Part shown: positions 23,903 through 34,201 of the stretch, one piece after another | Layout of the letters: each line of letters opens with the position of its first letter | Numbering within the stretch: the first letter of the stretch is position 1 | From: Schlesneria paludicola DSM 18645 | GTDB lineage: Bacteria > Planctomycetota > Planctomycetia > Planctomycetales > Planctomycetaceae | Assembly (NCBI GenBank): GCA_945862235.1 | Contig: CAMAYU010000009.1 | Location: 1-64,000 of the forward strand | Direction of reading: 5' to 3' | DNA length: 64,000 bases | Notes under the pieces: generated by a model | The model's database searches: none | What the model saw: the letters and a program-made list of their open reading frames with translations, nothing else | What the model was told of the DNA's origin: nothing | Program-made: the position numbers and the translations under genes

Positions 23903-23954
23903 AACGGCGGCATCCTGCCGCCGAGTAACGTGGCGGCAGGATGCCGCGACTACG
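23903..23954. repeat. Short palindrome CGGCGGCATCCTGCCGCC...GGCGGCAGGATGCCGCG
   Basis: Inverted arms seen directly. Confidence 0.65.
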
Positions 23955-24104
23955 AGGTTGATACATCGCCACCTCGTTTCACCGCGCAGGCAACGCCCCG
24001 CGTGTCGATGAGCATGTCACCGTTCGCATCACCAAACGCGCACCAGCAAGACGGCGACTGGCACTCACCACGCGGCTCATACAGCAAAACGCACGCACTG
24101 CTGC

Positions 24105-24392
24105 TCAGAACTTCTGGCTGCGGATCACCTGGATATCAGAGAGATAGGCGATCATGGCGAACCGAGAAAAGAAGTCTCGTTCCAGCCGCGTCATCAGTTG
24201 CAGAGCCGGCTCAGAAGTGAGGACCACTTCAATCTGAATGTTTGCGAATTCTTCGATGTCGGCGACGCGCGAGCCTTGTGCGCCGACTCCCTCCACCGAA
24301 AAGAGCGTGTATCCGTGAGCACCGACTTCATCGAGCAGCGCCGTGACATGTGAGCGTGCGAGAGCTTCACAGATGATGGTGACGAGTTTCAT
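24105..24392 (-). CDS. sbtB: PII-like protein, SbtB-type
   Basis: MKLVTIICEALARSHVTALLDEVGAHGYTLFSVEGVGAQGSRVADIEEFANIQIEVVLTSEPALQLMTRLERDFFSRFAMIAYLSDIQVIRSQKF; adjacent to SbtA. Confidence 0.8.
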   Translation of the reverse strand: MKLVTIICEALARSHVTALLDEVGAHGYTLFSVEGVGAQGSRVADIEEFANIQIEVVLTSEPALQLMTRLERDFFSRFAMIAYLSDIQVIRSQKF

Positions 24393-24403
24393 GGGATGCA
24401 GGA

Positions 24404-25399
24404 TCACGGCGTTTCTCCAAACAGCCACTTGGCGATCTCGAAGTAGACGGGCAGTCCAACGGTGATGTTGAACGGAAAGGTGATGGCCAGTGCTGCCGTG
24501 AGATACAAAGTCGGACTTGCTTCTGGCAAGGAGAGCCGAACGGCTGCGGGGGCGGCGATGTACGAGGCGCTCGCCGCGAGGACTCCCAATAGTGTCGCCC
24601 CGCCGAGGCTCAAGCCGGCGGCATGCCCCAGTATCACACCGAGCGATCCGTGCAGGAGAGGCATCAGCATTCCAAACGCCACCAGAAACAGGCCGACTTT
24701 CCGCAGGTCGCCAAACCGTCGCGCGGCCACCATTCCCATCTCCAGCAGGAACAGCGCGAGTACTCCCTGAAAGGGTGCCACGAAGAATCCCGAGGTCGCG
24801 TCGTACCCGCGTTTTCCCGACAGAAAGCCGATCAGCATCGCCCCCACCAACAGTACCACGCTGCGTCCCAAACACGCTTCATGCAGCGCCACCTTCAAAG
24901 TCGGAAGGAAGGACTCACCTGGCTTCTGGGTCGCGAGTTTTCCCAGCACAATTCCGATGATGATTGCCGGCGATTCCATCACCGCCAGAAACGCGGTCGC
25001 ATACTCTTCATAGGGCTGATTGAGCGATTGCAGAAAGTTTGTCGCGGCGATGAATGTCACCGCGCTGACTGATCCGTAATGAGCAGCGATGGCCGCCGAA
25101 TCGACCGGCGAAAGACGACCGATGAACCGCAGTATTGGATAGCTCCACAGTGGGATCAACGTCCCCAAGACAATCGCCATCAGAGCCGGAAGCCACACAG
25201 TAGCAATCCCCGCCGAAGCAATCGCCACGCCTCCTTTGAATCCGATGGCTGTCAGCAGATAGATCGTCAGCCCGAGATACAGCGGCTCAGGAAACTTGAG
25301 ATCGCTCTTCGAGAGGGTCGCAAACACACCCAGAAGAAAGAACAACACCGCAGGAGATAGCAGATTCGCTTGGATTGCCTGAACTAAATCGGTTGTCAT
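24404..25399 (-). CDS. sbtA: Sodium-dependent bicarbonate transport family permease (SbtA)
   Basis: SKSDLKFPEPLYLGLTIYLLTAIGFKGGVAI...AAHYGSVSAVTFIAATNFLQSLNQPYEEYATAFLAVMESPAIIIGIVLGKLA. Confidence 0.92.
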   Translation of the reverse strand: MTTDLVQAIQANLLSPAVLFFLLGVFATLSKSDLKFPEPLYLGLTIYLLTAIGFKGGVAIASAGIATVWLPALMAIVLGTLIPLWSYPILRFIGRLSPVDSAAIAAHYGSVSAVTFIAATNFLQSLNQPYEEYATAFLAVMESPAIIIGIVLGKLATQKPGESFLPTLKVALHEACLGRSVVLLVGAMLIGFLSGKRGYDATSGFFVAPFQGVLALFLLEMGMVAARRFGDLRKVGLFLVAFGMLMPLLHGSLGVILGHAAGLSLGGATLLGVLAASASYIAAPAAVRLSLPEASPTLYLTAALAITFPFNITVGLPVYFEIAKWLFGETP

Positions 25400-25577
25400 C
25401 ACCCGTCTTTCAATTCTCGTGGCGGCTCGTCCATCAGAACTTTGTGGTCGGTGAAAGTCAGCTTGGAAACAGAGAATGAATTTCGGTTCACCGCGTGCAA
25501 TCTTGTCTGGCGATATTCTCAAACAGCCTCCCCACCGACCTTCGTGCGGTGAGATTGTAGGACTTCGAGATAGTTCG

Positions 25578-25592
25578 TACAAATTGCTTGTA
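25578..25592. promoter_or_regulatory. Candidate LysR-type operator dyad in sbtA/nhaR divergent spacer
   Basis: TACAA-ATTGC-TTGTA, perfect 5-bp arms. Confidence 0.35.
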
Positions 25593-25636
25593 TGACTACA
25601 TACCATCGGTTTTCACGATGAATGAAAGGCGAGTTC

Positions 25637-26536
25637 ATGGAGTGGCTGAACTACCACCACCTGCTGTATTTCTGGGTTGTGGCTCGCGAGGGGAGTGTGG
25701 CCAAGGCGTGCAAGCAGCTTCACCTAGCTCAGCCCACCATCAGCGGACAGATTCGCGCGCTGGAGAAGTCCCTGAAGTCGTCCCTCTTTAAGAAGTCGGG
25801 ACGGAACCTGGTGCTGACCGAGACCGGCCAGACGGTGTATCGCTATGCGGACGAGATTTTTTCGCTCGGACGCGAATTGCAAGACGCGCTCAAAAACCGG
25901 TCCACCGGACGCGCGTTGCGGTTCGTGGTCGGAGTGGCCGATGCGCTGCCGAAGCTCATGGTTCACCGATTGCTCGAACCGGCGTTGCGACTCCCGGACG
26001 AAGTGCAGGTTGTCTGCATTGACGGAGAACCGGATCGTCTCATGGCGCAACTCGCTCTCCACGAACTCGATCTCGTTGTTTGCGACGGCCCCGCCAACCC
26101 GCGACTCGGCTTGAAAGCCTTCAACCATCTTTTGGGCGAATGTGGCGTGACCTTCTTCGGAACCGAAGAACTGGCTCGCCGCTATCGCAAGGGTTTTCCC
26201 GAGTCTCTCAAAGGCGCACCGTTTCTCATGCCAGCGAACAACTCCATGCTCAGACGCTCTCTGGACCAATGGTTCGACGCGCTCGGCATTCGCCCGGTCA
26301 TTCGCGGCGAGTTCTCCGACAGCGCCCTGCTCAAAGCCTTCGGGCAATTTGGAGACGGCCTGTTCGCCGCCCCTAGCGCCGTCGAAGACGATGTCAAACG
26401 GATGTACCACGTCTCCGTCGTCGGGAGAGATGACTCCCTGCGAGAACGCTTCTACGCCGTCTCGGTCGAAAAACGCCTCAAACACCCCGCCGTCGTCGCC
26501 ATCTCTGAAGCCGCGAAGACGACGCTGTTTCGCTAG
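25637..26536 (+). CDS. LysR-family regulator, NhaR-like
   Basis: MEWLNYHHLLYFWVVAREGSVAKACKQLHLAQPTISGQIRALEKSLKSSLFKKSGRNLVLTETGQTVYRYADEIFSLGREL. Confidence 0.9.
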   Translation: MEWLNYHHLLYFWVVAREGSVAKACKQLHLAQPTISGQIRALEKSLKSSLFKKSGRNLVLTETGQTVYRYADEIFSLGRELQDALKNRSTGRALRFVVGVADALPKLMVHRLLEPALRLPDEVQVVCIDGEPDRLMAQLALHELDLVVCDGPANPRLGLKAFNHLLGECGVTFFGTEELARRYRKGFPESLKGAPFLMPANNSMLRRSLDQWFDALGIRPVIRGEFSDSALLKAFGQFGDGLFAAPSAVEDDVKRMYHVSVVGRDDSLRERFYAVSVEKRLKHPAVVAISEAAKTTLFR

Positions 26537-26943
26537 CTCGTGTGGGCATTGCCCTTAGGCGACCGGCAAGAACCGTCTTGTCACTACGCAGCTCCGTTCA
26601 AGCAGTCGAGCCTCAGGCTCCCGGCCGATTTCTCGCCACAGTTCAAAGCCCTCCTCTAAACCGCTGCCATCGGCGACATCCGCCGCAGCGCGTCCTGGCC
26701 CTCCTCGCGCACGGCGATTTGTGCCGATCGCCAGCCTCATTCTGACTCGTTGCACCGTAGACGCCGCACGAGCGTCTTGCATGATGCAGTCCGGTTTCGA
26801 GTCCTCATCGCTTTTTTCGTTAAATTTAATCAAGGCTCATGCCCGTCGCAGTCGATCCTAACGGAGCCGCGACCAGTGCGCGGTGGCTCGTGCTTGCGTC
26901 GAGCGTTCTGGCCGAACTAGTCGCTTCCACTCAGGGATGAACG

Positions 26944-27162
26944 ATGCGGAACCGCTTGCAACTGTTTACTGGCGACGACGATGTTGCCACCGCGACGGCA
27001 GAACAAGTCACCGTTCGTCTGGGAGACATTTCCCGGGCGCTGCGCGATGCGATGCGGTGGAACCGTACTTGGTTGGATGACTTCGAGGACGATGAAGTCC
27101 AAGTTTCTCCCGACCTCTACGACATCATCTCGGCCTACATGCGACTTCGCCCCGGTGCGTGA
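26944..27162 (+). CDS. Small conserved hypothetical protein
   Basis: 72-aa ORF MRNRLQLFTGDDDVATATAEQVTVRLGDISRALRDAMRWNRTWLDDFEDDEVQVSPDLYDIISAYMRLRPGA. Confidence 0.6.
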   Translation: MRNRLQLFTGDDDVATATAEQVTVRLGDISRALRDAMRWNRTWLDDFEDDEVQVSPDLYDIISAYMRLRPGA

Positions 27163-27187
27163 AGAAGTCGCACGGAAGAACGCCGTT

Positions 27188-27283
27188 CCTTTAACCGCAA
27201 GCCAAAGGCGAGCGCGTTGTGGAACACGTTTCCGATGTTCCCACACTCCGACACGCACGCCTTCGGCTTGCGGTTAAACGAGA
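27188..27283. repeat. Imperfect palindrome TTTAACCGCAAGCC...GGCTTGCGGTTAAA
   Basis: Inverted arms flank about 65 bp between the 72-aa ORF and the glycerate kinase. Confidence 0.65.
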
Positions 27284-27325
27284 CCCGGAGCGTGTGCGGC
27301 CGATTCGCAGCGGGAGGGCGATGCG

Positions 27326-28678
27326 ATGTCACCACGCCGTGACGCCGAAGCCATCTGGCAAGCGGGAGTCGCCGCCGTCGATTCGTCGCTGCTCGTTCGC
27401 AACGCGGTGCGCTGTCGCGCCACGACGCTTGAGGTCTGCGGCGAGGCGTTCGATCTGACGAGCCTCGATCGGCTGATCGTTGTCGGCGCGGGCAAAGCCG
27501 GCGCGGGGATGGCCCTCGGTCTGGAGACGGCTCTCGGTTCGAGGCTGCTCGATACGAAGGTCACCGGCTGGATCAACGTTCCCGCCGATTGCGTCCGACC
27601 GCTGCATCGCATTCACCTCCACGCGGCGCGACCTGCGGGCCTTAATGAGCCAACAGCCGCAGGCGTGTTCGGCAGCGAGCGGATCCTCGAACTCGTTGCC
27701 TCACAGCGCGAGCACGATCTGTGTCTGGTGCTGATCTCGGGTGGAGGGAGCGCCCTGTTGCCGCTCCCTCTCGACGGGATCCGCCTCGCCGACAAACAAG
27801 CGGTGACCCGGCATCTCAGTCGCGCCGGGGCCACGATTCACGAACTGAATGCAGTGCGCAAACGGTTGTCGCGCATCAAGGGTGGCGGACTGTTGCGCGC
27901 GGCGACGGCGGGACGGATGATCGCACTCATCATCTCCGACGTGATCGGCGATCCGCTCGACGTGATCGCTTCGGGGCCGACCGTATGCGATGACGGCACT
28001 GCCGCCGACGCGATCGATGTTCTAAACCGATTCACTACGCCAATGCCCGGCGATCCCGTCCCAGCCTTTGTTCGGAACGTACTCCGTGCGCAAGCCGAAT
28101 GCGGCCAGGCTCGCGAGCTGCCGCGAATCTCCTGTCGCAACGTCATCGTCGGCAACAATGAAACCGCTCTGAACGCCGCCCTTGCACATGCGAAGTCGCT
28201 AGGGTTTGAAGTTCGATCGCTCGGAGCTGGACGAGGCGGCATTGCGCGTGATGTGGGCGTCGAACTGGCCGAACTCTGCCTCGCCGCGCGGCGCGAGTCA
28301 CTCGACCATTCGATCTGCTTCATCGGCGGAGGCGAACCGGTCGTGAAGCTCGTTCCCACAGAACAGCCTCGCGCGGGAGGACGCAATCAAGAGCTGGCTC
28401 TCGCGGCGACCTGCCGACTCTGGAACGAAGGTCTCGACGGACTGGCGATTCTTTCGGGAGGAACCGATGGCGAGGACGGCCCCACCGACGCGGCCGGTGC
28501 CGTATGCGATGCGATCGTGCGCGAAGCGGCCCAACAGCGCGGCCTCGATCCCGCAGCGTTCCTCGCGATCAACGATTCGTACACGTTCTTCAATCAGACG
28601 AACGGCCTGCTGCAAACCGGCCCCACTCACACCAACGTCATGGACCTGCAAGTCGCCGTCGTTCATCCCCCGCAATGA
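27326..28678 (+). CDS. Glycerate 2-kinase (DUF4147/MOFRL family)
   Basis: LIVVGAGKAGAGMALGLE...VLISGGGSALLPLP...ILSGGTDGEDGPTDAAGAVCD...NDSYTFFNQTNGLLQTGPTHTNVMDLQV. Confidence 0.93.
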   Translation: MSPRRDAEAIWQAGVAAVDSSLLVRNAVRCRATTLEVCGEAFDLTSLDRLIVVGAGKAGAGMALGLETALGSRLLDTKVTGWINVPADCVRPLHRIHLHAARPAGLNEPTAAGVFGSERILELVASQREHDLCLVLISGGGSALLPLPLDGIRLADKQAVTRHLSRAGATIHELNAVRKRLSRIKGGGLLRAATAGRMIALIISDVIGDPLDVIASGPTVCDDGTAADAIDVLNRFTTPMPGDPVPAFVRNVLRAQAECGQARELPRISCRNVIVGNNETALNAALAHAKSLGFEVRSLGAGRGGIARDVGVELAELCLAARRESLDHSICFIGGGEPVVKLVPTEQPRAGGRNQELALAATCRLWNEGLDGLAILSGGTDGEDGPTDAAGAVCDAIVREAAQQRGLDPAAFLAINDSYTFFNQTNGLLQTGPTHTNVMDLQVAVVHPPQ

Positions 28679-28808
28679 TGTTGGGGCGGCTCACCGAGAC
28701 CAACCGTTGTTGATGCGTCAGTCCTTGGCATCGCCTCACGGGCCACGTTACAAACAGCCCGCCTCGTCGCACAACGTCCTCGCCCTGCCCTGTCTTTGAA
28801 GCTGCTCA

Positions 28809-30410
28809 ATGTCTCTGCGTGTCTCGAATCTGCGGCTCTCGGTCTCGGTGCCGGAAGCCGAACTGCCGCAATACCTCGCCGAGCGGCTAGGGGTTCCGGT
28901 CGAGGCACTCGCGCGGTGGCGCGTCCTCAAAAAGAGCCTCGATGCGAGATCGGCCTCGGACCTGCGGTTCGTTTACACGACACTCGTCGATCTGCCCGAT
29001 GAGGTTCTGCAATCGCCCGCCGTGCAACGGCAGTTGCACGGAGATGTGCGGCACTTCACGCCTCCCACGTTCGACGATCGGTCGCCCGGCACATTGCCAA
29101 TGCCCGAGCGACCGATCGTGGTCGGATCAGGCCCCGCCGGGTTGCTCGCGGGCTATTACCTCGCACAAAAGGGCTATCGTCCGCTGATCCTCGAACGCGG
29201 GCTGGCCGTGAAGGAACGAGTCCCCGCTGTGCGCGACTTCGATCGTGGCGGCGCGTTCGACCGCGAGAACAATTATCTCTTTGGCGAAGGAGGCGCGGGC
29301 TGTTTCAGCGACGGCAAGCTGACCTGTCGCATGGAAGGACCGGATGTCGAATGGGTTCTCGAACGGTTCGTCGAGTGTGGCGGTCGCGCCTCGATCGTGT
29401 ACGAGAACCGACCGCATCTCGGCAGCAACAAGCTACCGATGATCTGCCGCAACTTCCGTCGCAAGATCGAAGCCCTCGGCGGTGAGTACCGCTTCGGCTG
29501 CTGCATGGAAGGGATCGACGTGCGCGATGGACGTGTCGTCGGACTGCAAACGTCGAGCGGCTATCTCCCGACGAATCACGTCGTGTTGGGGATCGGCCAC
29601 AGTGCCCGCGACACCTATCAGATGCTGTTCGATCTGGGAGTCCCGCTCCTCCAGAAAGCCTTCCAACTCGGGCTGCGGATCGAGCAGCCTCAGGAACAGA
29701 TCAACCGCCACAAGTACGCGCGGCCGGAATACCTGACGCTGCTCGGCGCGGCCGACTACACGCTGAACGCGCGCGGCGAGAAGGATGTCTTCACGTTCTG
29801 CATGTGTGCTGGCGGGATCATCATCCCCAGCGTGAGCGAACCCGACATGTTCTGCTCGAACGGCATGAGCAACTCGCGCCACGACACGCCGTTCGCCAAC
29901 AGCGGCGTCGTCGTGACACTGGAAACACACGAGTTCGACAGCCCGCATCCGCTGGCTGGTATGCACATCCAACAGCGGTACGAGGCCGAAGCGTTTCGGA
30001 TCGGACGCGGAAATTATTTGTGTCCGATTCAGTCGGCCCAAGACTTCGTGAAAGGCCGCGCCCCGCACCCGTCCGCAAAACTCGACTGCTCCTACGAACG
30101 AGGCACGATTCCAACAGCCCTTGATCGTGTGTTGCCCCCCGTCATTGCCTCGGCCATCCGACGCAGCCTGCCGCTGATGGACCAGAAGCTGCGCGGCGAC
30201 TTCCTCCAACACGCGATCCTCGTCGGCCCCGAGATGCGCGGCAGTTCGCCCATCCGCATTGATCGCGATCTGGTCTCACGCCAGTGCCCGAACATCGCGG
30301 GCCTGTATCCCGTTGGCGAGGGAGCCGGTTACGCGGGCGGCATCGTCAGCGCGGCGGTCGATGGACTGAGAACGGCTCGAGCCGTCGTCGGCCAGTTCGC
30401 TCCAGTGTAG
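28809..30410 (+). CDS. NAD(P)/FAD-dependent oxidoreductase (COG2509-like)
   Basis: PIVVGSGPAGLLAGYYLAQKGYRPLILERGLAVKERV...NNYLFGEGGAGCFSDGKLTCR...YPVGEGAGYAGGIVSAAVDG. Confidence 0.92.
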   Translation: MSLRVSNLRLSVSVPEAELPQYLAERLGVPVEALARWRVLKKSLDARSASDLRFVYTTLVDLPDEVLQSPAVQRQLHGDVRHFTPPTFDDRSPGTLPMPERPIVVGSGPAGLLAGYYLAQKGYRPLILERGLAVKERVPAVRDFDRGGAFDRENNYLFGEGGAGCFSDGKLTCRMEGPDVEWVLERFVECGGRASIVYENRPHLGSNKLPMICRNFRRKIEALGGEYRFGCCMEGIDVRDGRVVGLQTSSGYLPTNHVVLGIGHSARDTYQMLFDLGVPLLQKAFQLGLRIEQPQEQINRHKYARPEYLTLLGAADYTLNARGEKDVFTFCMCAGGIIIPSVSEPDMFCSNGMSNSRHDTPFANSGVVVTLETHEFDSPHPLAGMHIQQRYEAEAFRIGRGNYLCPIQSAQDFVKGRAPHPSAKLDCSYERGTIPTALDRVLPPVIASAIRRSLPLMDQKLRGDFLQHAILVGPEMRGSSPIRIDRDLVSRQCPNIAGLYPVGEGAGYAGGIVSAAVDGLRTARAVVGQFAPV

Positions 30411-30427
30411 ACCGCGGCGGCAATCCG

Positions 30428-30475
30428 CAAGCAGCCTGCTGAAAAACGTAGCTGGGACGCCTCATCCGAGCGAAA
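30428..30475 (+). repeat. Dispersed repeat also present inverted at 39165-39215
   Basis: GCAGCCTGCTGAAAAACGTAGCTGGGACGCCTCATCCGAGCGAAAAA. Confidence 0.6.
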
Positions 30476-30536
30476 AATAATGAGGAGCTGTCGGACGGAC
30501 GAGGCGTCCATCCGACAGCTCTTCAACAACCTGTCA

Positions 30537-30594
30537 GACGGGCACTCTTGCCCGTCGTATCGAAAAAAAAGGGCGGGCAAAAGTGCCCGCCCTA
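30537..30594. repeat. 'GGGCACTCTTGCCCGTC' palindrome
   Basis: GACGGGCACTCTTGCCCGTC...GGGCGGGCAAAAGTGCCCGCCC; related element at 50498-50562. Confidence 0.7.
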
Positions 30595-30611
30595 CTGACT
30601 CAGATTGCTGG

Positions 30612-33600
30612 TTACCTGCGGGCCAAGCCTGTCTTCGCGGGTTGGGCTTCGTGTTGAACCAGCCACAGCAGAACGGGGTTGGCGATGTAGATCGTGCTGT
30701 AACAGCCGGTCACGACGCCGATGATCATCGAGAATGCGAAGCCGTGAATCCCCTCGCCACCGGCGATGTACAGGACCACTACCACGATGAACGTACTAAG
30801 TGCGGTGAGCAACGTTCGGGACAACGTTTGATTCACGCTTTGATTGATCATTTCGTAACTGATCTTGGGGTTCTTTCCCTTGATCTCGCGGATGCGGTCG
30901 AAGATCACGATCGTGTCGTTCAGTGAGTAGCCGACGATGGTCAGCAGGCACGCGATCTGGTTCAGGTTAATTTTAAAGTCTTCGAGCATGAACAGCGGCC
31001 CGATCGGCGTCTTGCTGAGATACGCTCCCAGCGCGATACAGCCGACCGTCACGAGCACGTCGTGAGCCAGTGCGGCGACTGCGGCGTAACCGAAATAGAC
31101 CTTCTCAAATCGAAACCACATGTAAACCACGATCATCACGAGGCTGGCGATGATCGCCAGCAACGCATCGACTTTGGTGTTATTCGCGACGGAGGTTTCA
31201 AACGCATTCACTTCTTCAAACACGGGGGACGCCGCGAGGCGAGCCTGTACCGACTTGATACCAGCGTCCAGATCGCTGGCGATCACTTGGCGAGTCGTCC
31301 GCACCGTGAACTCGGTGAATTTCGGACTGCTCTCGACCTTGGTCCCCGCTTTTCTTGCCGCGTCAGCCTTCTCCTTTGCGGCGGGTTTCTCAGTGGCCGG
31401 ACCGCTTGCCGACAGCAGAAGCTGAACGGATTCGTATTTCACGCGGTTTTTGTCCGTCTTGATCGCAGACAATTCCCTAGAGAGGTATTCGATGACGGTG
31501 GCCTCAGACACGGGTTCGCTGAACGTCAGTACGGTTTGGTTTCCGCCTTCAAATCGCTGTGAGCTGCCTTCGAGTTTATCCGTGATCGGAGCCACCGTGC
31601 TGTCGGCCAGCGTGACGCGGAACAGGGCATGTTGAGCGTCATCAAAGGCCTTATTGATTCCGCTCGACACGAGCGATTGGTCCTGCACGGGAGTTCTCAT
31701 ACGGAACCGTATGCCACTCGTCATCGACTGTTGTTCGCCATCGGAGGTCAGTTGTTCGAGGCTCACCCCTTCCGGGAAGATTTTCGGAGCGGACGGCTCG
31801 TTGCTCACCGCCACATCGTTCAGCCGTTTCCGCACGTCATCCATCGACTGCTTCTCAATGAATTGGAATGTGACCATCGTGCCGCCGCTGAAGTCGATGT
31901 CCATGTTGGCACTGCCACGCACGAACAAGGCCGCCATGCCTGCTGCGATCAGCAAACCAGAACCGGCAAAGGCCACGCCGCGCTTGCTCAAGAAGTCGAT
32001 GTTCGTCTCGCCCAAAAATTGCATCATCTTGATCGTCTTGACCACTCGCTTGCGGTCGATGATTTCCAAGAGCAATTGGCCGAAGTAGAGGCAGGAAAAC
32101 ATACTCATCAGCAGGCCGATGAACAGCGAGACGGCGAACCCGCGAATCAGGTCGCTGCCGATCATGTAGAGAATCGCGGCCGTCAGCAGCGAGGCCACGT
32201 TACCGTCGAAGATGGCGGAAAAGGCCCGGTCAAAGCCATTTTGAATGGCGATCCGCAGATTGGCACCACGAGCAAACTCTTCCCTCATGCGTTCATAAAT
32301 CAGCACGTTGGAATCGACGGCCATCCCGATGGTGAGGACGATCCCCGCCAAACCGGGTAGCGTGAATGTGGCCGAGATGAAGGCCATCGCGCCGACGACC
32401 ATCAGCAGGTTGAGTGCGAGACTCAAATCGGCCACGACCCCTGCGACCTTGTAGTAAATCAGCATGAAGCCGAAGACGCAGAATGCGGAGATCAGGATCG
32501 CGGTCACACCCTTTTTACGCACGTCGCCCCCGAGCAGCGGGCTGATGGTGAATTCGCTGATGGGCGTGGGATTTAGAGGGACTTCGAGGGCACCGGCGTT
32601 GAGGACGGCCACCAATTCCTCGACTTCCTTCATCGTGAAGCTGCCGGTGATTTCTCCCGCACTCGTGATTCGCGATTGAATCGTCGGAGCCGAACAAACC
32701 TTGCCATCGAGCAGAATGGCCAACCGTCGCCGGAAACCTTGTGTCGGGCCATTCTCAGAATCAGGCAAGTTGGCTTGGGTCAGGTTTCCAAAGAGAAAGG
32801 CACCACGTCCGTTGAAGTGGAAACCGACCGCCGGACGACCGTTGTTGTCCAACTGAGCACGGGCTTGCGTGAGGTGATAGCCCGTCACGGTCTGGTCAGG
32901 AAGTTCCTGTTTGATCAGAAACTGAAGGACTTCCACATCCTTTCCTTCCGCGTTTGGCAGCGTCACCACGCGCGAGCCAACGTTGCCGCCGGTGTCCTTT
33001 TCCTTGCCTTGGGAGGCATCTCGCCAAGCGGCAACGACACGTTCTTTGACAAACAACTCACGTTGGTCTTTCGGCAGCGCCTCGGCGGCTTTGACCAAAT
33101 CCGGATGATCGACACGGTTCGCGAGGATGCCGAACTCAAGACTGCCGAGACGAGTGATCTTCGCCTTCATTTGCTCGACCAAATCGCGATCGACACCGGG
33201 AACAATGACTTCGATCCGGTCGGTACCGACGCCGCGCACGGTCATGTCGATCGTTCCCGACGGATTCACACGCTTCTTGATCGCATCGACCATTTGGCTG
33301 ACGGTGGCTTTGTTGACGACCTTTTTCTGGGCTTGGGCTTCTTTCGTGTCGATCTGGTAGACCAGATTCGTTCCCCCCGCGAGGTCAATTCCGAAGTGCA
33401 GGGCATTCGTCCAACTCTGCCCTCGCAGCATTTCAAAGGCGAATGGCGACAACGACATGCTGATCGTCATCAACACCACGCCAATGCGATGCGAGAGATC
33501 AGGCAAACGCAGCAGTCGGGCGATCAGTTCGCCCATCAAAAACGGAACAGTCACCACGAGGGCAAGCATGGTGAGAATCAAGGCTTCGCGGCCCATCCAT

Positions 33601-33662
33601 GCTGAGACTCCGGCGTCATTGGCGATGCGTGACAGGAGAAGAAACTGTGCAATTCCGTCCAT
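30612..33662 (-). CDS. secDF: SecD/SecF fused protein translocase subunit
   Basis: GIDLAGGTNLVYQID...PGLAGIVLTIGMAVDSNVLIYERMREE...IDFSGGTMVTFQF...IVGYSLNDTIVIFDRIRE. Confidence 0.95.
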   Translation of the reverse strand: MDGIAQFLLLSRIANDAGVSAWMGREALILTMLALVVTVPFLMGELIARLLRLPDLSHRIGVVLMTISMSLSPFAFEMLRGQSWTNALHFGIDLAGGTNLVYQIDTKEAQAQKKVVNKATVSQMVDAIKKRVNPSGTIDMTVRGVGTDRIEVIVPGVDRDLVEQMKAKITRLGSLEFGILANRVDHPDLVKAAEALPKDQRELFVKERVVAAWRDASQGKEKDTGGNVGSRVVTLPNAEGKDVEVLQFLIKQELPDQTVTGYHLTQARAQLDNNGRPAVGFHFNGRGAFLFGNLTQANLPDSENGPTQGFRRRLAILLDGKVCSAPTIQSRITSAGEITGSFTMKEVEELVAVLNAGALEVPLNPTPISEFTISPLLGGDVRKKGVTAILISAFCVFGFMLIYYKVAGVVADLSLALNLLMVVGAMAFISATFTLPGLAGIVLTIGMAVDSNVLIYERMREEFARGANLRIAIQNGFDRAFSAIFDGNVASLLTAAILYMIGSDLIRGFAVSLFIGLLMSMFSCLYFGQLLLEIIDRKRVVKTIKMMQFLGETNIDFLSKRGVAFAGSGLLIAAGMAALFVRGSANMDIDFSGGTMVTFQFIEKQSMDDVRKRLNDVAVSNEPSAPKIFPEGVSLEQLTSDGEQQSMTSGIRFRMRTPVQDQSLVSSGINKAFDDAQHALFRVTLADSTVAPITDKLEGSSQRFEGGNQTVLTFSEPVSEATVIEYLSRELSAIKTDKNRVKYESVQLLLSASGPATEKPAAKEKADAARKAGTKVESSPKFTEFTVRTTRQVIASDLDAGIKSVQARLAASPVFEEVNAFETSVANNTKVDALLAIIASLVMIVVYMWFRFEKVYFGYAAVAALAHDVLVTVGCIALGAYLSKTPIGPLFMLEDFKINLNQIACLLTIVGYSLNDTIVIFDRIREIKGKNPKISYEMINQSVNQTLSRTLLTALSTFIVVVVLYIAGGEGIHGFAFSMIIGVVTGCYSTIYIANPVLLWLVQHEAQPAKTGLARR

Positions 33663-33779
33663 TCGTGAGTTCCATTCCCTGTTCTAAGGTCTGATCTACT
33701 AAGTTCGAGTCAGTTCGGTTTGATAGTGTGTAAGTTGAATGATCGCCTGACGCAGAAGGAGAAATATCTGCGTGGAACC

Positions 33780-34157
33780 TCAGATCGTTTTCGGCGGCGT
33801 CTCAGAGGGAGGTTCGTCGGAGAACACTTCCGCGATCGCCGACTTGCGGAACTTGATCCGCGTGCTGTCATCGACCTTCAGAGTCACTTCCTTGCCGTCG
33901 GTCGAGACGTTGGCCACCGTACCGAAGATGCCGCCAATCGTGACCACGCGGTCGTTCTTCTTGAGATTGGCGAGTCCCTGATCGCGACGATTTTGATCGC
34001 GGCGCTTGGGGGAACTCATCACGAAATACAGCACGCTGATGACCGCTAAATACGGCAGCAACACTGTCCAAGGTGAAGGCCCGAACGCTCCCGCTGCAGG
34101 TTCCGCATCGGCAAGCAATAAGTTCCACATCGACGACACAAGCATGAGTTTCAGCAA
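33780..34157 (-). CDS. yajC: Preprotein translocase subunit YajC
   Basis: LLPYLAVISVLYFVMSSPKRRDQNRRDQGLANLKKNDRVVTIGGIFGTVANVSTDGKEVTLKVDDSTRIKFRKSAI. Confidence 0.93.
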   Translation of the reverse strand: MLKLMLVSSMWNLLLADAEPAAGAFGPSPWTVLLPYLAVISVLYFVMSSPKRRDQNRRDQGLANLKKNDRVVTIGGIFGTVANVSTDGKEVTLKVDDSTRIKFRKSAIAEVFSDEPPSETPPKTI

Positions 34158-34201
34158 GTCCTACAGGCTACGGGCGATCCGGCCAAAAACGAGGCGGCAT
34201 C

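Noticed and set aside
24393-24875. N-terminal part of the 256-aa ORF 24105-24875
   Set aside because: Overlaps SbtA in another frame; only the C-terminal 95 aa (from ATG at 24392) is the PII-like protein.
32676-33605. 309-aa plus-strand ORF
   Set aside because: Antisense shadow of secDF.
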